Shown piece by piece: positions 61,801 through 64,000 of a stretch of DNA of 64,000 nt (position 1 is the stretch's first letter; each line of letters opens with the position of its first letter). The position numbers and the translations under genes were made by a program. Origin of the DNA: JBKBKN01 sp046294625. GTDB taxonomy: Bacteria > Bacteroidota > Bacteroidia > M30B66. Under the pieces are notes generated by a model. That model was not told where the DNA came from. It worked only from the letters and a program-made list of their open reading frames with translations, and ran no database searches. The DNA is taken from the NCBI GenBank assembly GCA_046294625.1, contig JBKBKN010000007.1, forward strand, positions 1-64,000, given 5' to 3'.

Positions 61801-61894
61801 GAGCTTGCCAACAGATTTAAAAGAAGGTGTTTACATTGTAAAGCTTCAAAGTCAACAAGGTTTGATTTCGAAGCGCATTTACATTTCGAAATAA
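58829..61894 (+). CDS. T9SS type A cargo with 14 delta-60 (propeller) repeats
   Basis: 1021 residues; the signal peptide begins MNKMKKLFVLFLFYLGIQLHQLGAQ (an ATG at 58838 is also possible). From about residue 30 to 750 I count 14 repeats of 50-54 residues with the pattern Q-x-D-G-K-I-x-x-G-G-x-F-T-x-Y-N-G-x-x-x-N-R-I-x-R-L-N-x-D-G-T-I-D-x-x-F-N-x-G-T-G-F. Fourteen equals two seven-bladed propellers. An Ig-like module (LELSNSNGNFSNP ... YRFRIVSSAP), a PKD domain (SWDMGDGTTYENQ) and a type A sorting domain (FNLAGQMVK ... KEGVYIVKL) follow. Likely a surface protein; ligand unknown. Confidence 0.93.
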   Translation: MNKMKKLFVLFLFYLGIQLHQLGAQQPGDIDNTFNSIDQGFSFGEGFNGAIHNIVVEPDGKYIVAGDFTIYNGQSRNRIIRLNADGSIDNTFNPGSGFNSSVFALALQSDGKIVAGGSFTSYNGTARNRIARLNSNGTIDTDFNPGTGFNSTVNAIAIQADQKILVGGQFATFNGGARAFIARLESNGTLDNSIDFGTGFSASANIRTIAIQSDNKILIGGAFTTYNSTTSNRIVRIEANGTIDGAFNIGTGAQNTVEDIKILQDGKIYLAGSFTNYNGIGRNRIVRIEANGAIDNTFNPGSGFSTTVNSIAIQADGKIVAGGGFTSFNGVNASRIARILPSGALDTEFNIGTGFNSTINIIRFQADGKIMTGGNQTNYNSNSMAYLGRLNADGTRDFSFNSGSGFNGPVQTIKVASDSRIWVGGTFTRYFNDNTNNIVRLNTDGSRDATFNAAGTGFNNNVFAIEELNDGITLIGGQFSTYNGATHNRIVALNQNGTINTSINFGSGFNGVVRAIVKQPDGKILIGGSFNTYSGNTINRIVRLNTDGSIDAGFNIGTGFSGTVRCIALQSDGKIIVGGEFTSYDGNTARNRIVRLNTDGTLDNGFQVGTAFSNSVTKIVIDNNDRIYAVGEFITFNSVNRNRIVRLNNDGSLDGNFNPGTGFNNSTNDIALQQDGKVIVGGLFTSYGGQTRNFIARLNNDGLLDLAYNVGTGFNNTVNTVAIQSDGKALVGGLFVSYREVGRNRIARLLNPSEDIVITSVNPNPVCRGNEVTVNFNATLFIPTGNLVLELSNSNGNFSNPVVLSTISAVTSGSFTATIPESTPIGEGYRFRIVSSAPALTGSDNGNDVSVVENISVTINGPATTNVNTATTFQASVVGTATTISWDMGDGTTYENQATVQHTFTATGSYTVTLTVDNGVCSSTISQAIEVGTTSVSNFDSDTFIKVFTAGDQLQIINEGQVDKAEVAIFNLAGQMVKQWNQISLNAGSMLSLPTDLKEGVYIVKLQSQQGLISKRIYISK

Positions 61895-61916
61895 CCTAAC
61901 AGAATAGATAATAACT

Positions 61917-61949
61917 ATAAGGGCGGAGCGCATAGCGCTCCGCCCTTAT
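61917..61949. terminator. Bidirectional terminator after the delta-60 gene
   Basis: ATAAGGGCGGAGCGC (61917-61931) pairs perfectly with GCGCTCCGCCCTTAT (61935-61949) over loop ATA, with a T-run on the plus side. The next gene is convergent. Confidence 0.9.
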
Positions 61950-61966
61950 TATTTTTTAGAGCATCT

Positions 61967-62314
61967 TTACAGCTCTAGCTCTTTCATCGGATCCCAAAAA
62001 TGTTTTTCGAAATCCACCACACAATCGTTCACCACTTTCACACCTTCCTGTTCAAGCAGCAACTGCATGGTTTCAGGGGTTTCAAAATGAAACTTTCCGG
62101 TGAGCATGCCATTTCGATTTACTACACGTTGCGCGGGAACAGGCGGATTTACCTTGTGCGATAAATTCATGGCCCAACCTACCGTTCGCCCGCTGCCACC
62201 TGAGCCGATATATTTAGCTATAGCTCCATAAGATGTGACCCTTCCCTTGGGAATGAGTCTTACGACCTGAAAAACCATATCAAAAAAATCCTGCTTTGGA
62301 TGACGTTCACTCAT
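61967..62314 (-). CDS. Alkyltransferase-like (ATL/MGMT-family) protein without the active Cys
   Basis: 115 residues. The fold of O6-alkylguanine-DNA alkyltransferase is seen in IPKGRVTSYGAIAKYIG, SGRTVGWAMNLS and PAQRVVNRNGMLTGK. Where MGMT has the alkyl-accepting PCHR motif this protein has PAQR, so it cannot transfer alkyl groups and belongs with ATL proteins. ATLs flag alkylated bases for nucleotide excision repair. The start overlaps the end of trmB by 4 nt, so it is the downstream gene of the SDR-trmB run. Confidence 0.9.
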   Translation of the reverse strand: MSERHPKQDFFDMVFQVVRLIPKGRVTSYGAIAKYIGSGGSGRTVGWAMNLSHKVNPPVPAQRVVNRNGMLTGKFHFETPETMQLLLEQEGVKVVNDCVVDFEKHFWDPMKELEL

Positions 62315-62970
62315 GGCTTAAAATTAAGATACTTAATTGGAATTCCCTTTTTTCGAAATTTACTTTCGTAATAGGTCTCAATCGCCAAAAGTTCATCGTT
62401 AGGAAAATCTTTGTTGATGTCAAAGCTGTGGCGAAGTAGCTCAAGTTTGTTCTCCCTGATGATTTCCAACGTGTACATAAAAAAATCATGGTTGTCTGTT
62501 TTCAGATGAATAAGACCATCGGGTTTCAAAACTCGACGATATCGATAAAGAAAGTTGGGCGATGTCAACCTTTTACGTTCCCTTGTTTTTTGGGACTGGG
62601 GATCAGGAAATGTAATCCAGATTTCACTTACTTCATTGGGACTGAAAAAATTATATATGCGATCAACCTGAGTTCTTATGAAAGCTACATTTTGAAGATT
62701 TTCTTCAAGCGCTGTTTTTGCTCCACGCCAAATCCTTGCGCCTTTAATGTCTATTCCGATGAAATTTTTTTCCGGATATTTTCTTGCCAAACCGACCGTG
62801 TATTCTCCTTTACCGCAACCAAGTTCCAACACAATCGGATTGTTATTTTCAAAATAATCATGCCACTTACCTTTTCGCGGATGATCGAAGTCTTCTGCCT
62901 GAAACACTCGCTGTATCACATTGGAGAAGGTCTCCAACTCCTCAAAGCTTTTTAATTTTCTTTTTGCCAT
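62311..62970 (-). CDS. trmB: tRNA (guanine-46-N7)-methyltransferase TrmB
   Basis: 219 residues. It methylates G46 in the tRNA variable loop using SAM. The SAM-binding motif LELGCGKGEYTVGLA is at about residues 50-64. FIGIDIKGARIWRGAK and the catalytic ITFPDPQSQKTRERKRLTSPNFL are diagnostic. It starts 10 nt after the SDR gene and overlaps the ATL gene by 4 nt, forming a three-gene minus-strand run. Confidence 0.96.
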   Translation of the reverse strand: MAKRKLKSFEELETFSNVIQRVFQAEDFDHPRKGKWHDYFENNNPIVLELGCGKGEYTVGLARKYPEKNFIGIDIKGARIWRGAKTALEENLQNVAFIRTQVDRIYNFFSPNEVSEIWITFPDPQSQKTRERKRLTSPNFLYRYRRVLKPDGLIHLKTDNHDFFMYTLEIIRENKLELLRHSFDINKDFPNDELLAIETYYESKFRKKGIPIKYLNFKP

Positions 62971-62980
62971 TCTGGTTGGT

Positions 62981-63682
62981 TTAAATACCTTTTCGCATTG
63001 GGCGCAAAGTTATTTTTTCCATCCATGTTTCCTTACTCATTTGCAAAGCATTTTGCACCACTAAGGCAATATCCTCAGGCTGCACAAAAAAGTCTTTTTG
63101 TGCATCTTCTTCATCCCAACTGGGTGTGTTGACAGAACCCGGTGCAATTAAAGTCATTCTCACACCCAATTCACGCAATTCATCTGCCATCAGCCTACAA
63201 TAATTTTCCTGAGCCGCTTTGGCGATGCTATAATGAGCTGCTGATGGCCTTAAATGCGTGGAAGCTACGCTACCAATTACAATGACCATATTTCCTTCAT
63301 ATTTTGTCAATGCAGGCAAGAGCCCATTTAAGAGTTGATGCAATGCGAAAACCTGCGATTGCATTTGTTTTTCCAATAAACCATCATGCCCTTCAAGCAA
63401 TGAACCGATATCATAATCAGCAGCTGCATGCACAAGAATGTTAACCTTGTAGGCTTTAAAGCGGATAATTTGGATGGCATTTTCTACTTCTTCAACAGAA
63501 TAGAGATCTGCTGAAATGGCATTAACTTGTGCAGCCGGAAATTCCTTTGTTATTTCCTTTTTGGTACTTTCGAGCTTGTTTAGATCACGTGCTATAAGAT
63601 GCAAATGATAGCCGGCTTCGGCAAGTTTGCGTGCAATAGCTTTTCCAATTCCTGAAGATCCACCGGTGATAACTGCTTCCAT
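62981..63682 (-). CDS. Short-chain dehydrogenase/reductase (SDR) family protein
   Basis: 233 residues from the ATG at 63682. The NAD(P)-binding TGGSSGIGKAIARKLAEAGY is at the N-terminus. The active site is Ser in VIGSVAST with YSIAK (Y-x-x-x-K), and PGSVNTPSW follows. The frame extends to 63760, but a perfect -7 box (63687-63694) lies in that stretch and the SDR fold starts right at this methionine, which is only 4 nt past the box (probably leaderless). The substrate cannot be told from sequence. Confidence 0.9.
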   Translation of the reverse strand: MEAVITGGSSGIGKAIARKLAEAGYHLHLIARDLNKLESTKKEITKEFPAAQVNAISADLYSVEEVENAIQIIRFKAYKVNILVHAAADYDIGSLLEGHDGLLEKQMQSQVFALHQLLNGLLPALTKYEGNMVIVIGSVASTHLRPSAAHYSIAKAAQENYCRLMADELRELGVRMTLIAPGSVNTPSWDEEDAQKDFFVQPEDIALVVQNALQMSKETWMEKITLRPMRKGI

Positions 63683-63686
63683 AACA

Positions 63687-63694
63687 CAAATATA
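63687..63694 (-). promoter_or_regulatory. -7 box abutting the SDR start
   Basis: The minus strand reads TATATTTG, a perfect TAnnTTTG, ending 4 nt before the ATG at 63682. Confidence 0.6.
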
Positions 63695-63765
63695 TTTGAT
63701 TTGATGATGGACGTCGCCCGGCATTAAGGTTGTTTCATTATTTATTACATAATTTGGCAAATTAA

Positions 63766-64000
63766 ATGAGCAGCCCCGGAATCAGGAAAATTTTGTTGTG
63801 CCCGCTTGATTGGGGCCTGGGTCACACCACCCGATTGTGGGCGCTATCCATGAAAATAAGAAAAGTTGAAAATGTACGATTTTTTTGGGCCGTTAATGGG
63901 AAACCCAAACAATGGCTGCTTGCACAACAAAAGGATTTCCCTACCAACGATTTACTCATTGACATTCCTTTTGATGCAGTGAAACATGATGGGAGTTTTT
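63766..64000 (+). CDS. Glycosyltransferase-like protein, 3' part cut off by the window
   Basis: The first 78 codons of a gene starting at the ATG at 63766. KILLCPLDWGLGHTTRLWAL is the glycine-rich N-terminal loop of GT-B fold transferases of the MurG/MGT type found in Bacteroidota. The rest lies outside the window, so the sugar donor and acceptor are unknown. Divergent from the SDR gene, with 83 nt between the start codons. Confidence 0.75.
   Translation, partial: MSSPGIRKILLCPLDWGLGHTTRLWALSMKIRKVENVRFFWAVNGKPKQWLLAQQKDFPTNDLLIDIPFDAVKHDGSF

Noticed and set aside
1..64000. CRISPR arrays, insertion sequences, prophage or rRNA
   Set aside because: No regularly spaced repeats, transposase or phage proteins, or rRNA segments were recognised. 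The delta-60 and CBM48 repeats are protein-domain repeats, not arrays.

Overview
The window is chromosomal DNA from a member of the Bacteroidota, probably a free-living, pigmented, gliding-type lineage related to Flavobacteriales, Sphingobacteriales or Chitinophagales. Five secreted proteins end in type IX secretion (T9SS) sorting domains: four of type A and one of type B, the gliding-motility-associated C-terminal type. A PorE-like OmpA/TPR/propeller protein is present. Most promoters fit the Bacteroidota -7 box TAnnTTTG, Shine-Dalgarno sites are rare, and housekeeping genes look like Bacteroidota versions (short-lid Adk, single-domain glycogen synthase, DUF4270, DUF2805). The DNA is AT-rich except for one short patch near 27.1-27.6 kb.

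Layout. 0-8.2 kb: mutS2 (cut by the window edge), trmD, rplS, tRNA-Pro(GGG), hpt-adk, a cryptochrome/photolyase, clpP-clpX. 8.2-22.8 kb: T9SS cargo, a two-lobed retropepsin-like protease overlapping a gene with four tandem CBM48-like modules, MPG glycosylase and recQ (overlapping), a small NTPase, an M6-like metalloprotease, a large T9SS cargo, an unassigned helical protein, and a YkuK-like protein. 23.0-25.5 kb: nadB and a glucosaminidase/LysM protein, convergent. 25.5-28.8 kb: a run of broken genes holding a frameshifted membrane protein, a decayed OmpA domain, a GC-richer DUF418 fragment and a decayed amidohydrolase with a helical tail. 28.9-34.1 kb: PorE-like protein and a 1062-residue type B cargo. 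34.3-44.9 kb: Lon-N protein, rpmB, M1 peptidase, DUF2805, a lone mrpA, a lipoprotein, PLP/CBS-domain synthase, tRNA-Ala(GGC), fructosamine kinase-RidA, radA. 44.9-52.5 kb: the panC-panD-flippase-rfaE2 run, divergent from glycogen synthase / DUF4270-glmS.

The most interesting block is 52.5-56.4 kb. It holds a MerR-type regulator with a B12-binding domain that keeps the residues used by CarH-type light sensors, then an ECF sigma factor, phytoene synthase (crtB), ispH and an SRPBCC-like gene. A perfect inverted repeat (GTTAAAC-N7-GTTTAAC) exactly fills the 21-bp spacer of the sigma-factor promoter. A related 16-mer recurs before the regulator, the sigma gene and ispH, and a pair of 18-bp direct repeats 22 bp apart precedes the regulator. 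This reads as a light- and cobalamin-controlled carotenoid regulon whose cis-elements can be read from the sequence. The photolyase at 4.7-6.0 kb carries one similar half-site.

56.5-64 kb: a second jelly-roll T9SS cargo, a 14-repeat delta-60 propeller cargo, an alkyltransferase-like protein, trmB, an SDR oxidoreductase and the start of a glycosyltransferase. Several starts were revised because the apparent TTG/GTG start lies inside, or upstream of, a clear promoter box. Three promoters sit so close to their ATG that the mRNAs may be leaderless.
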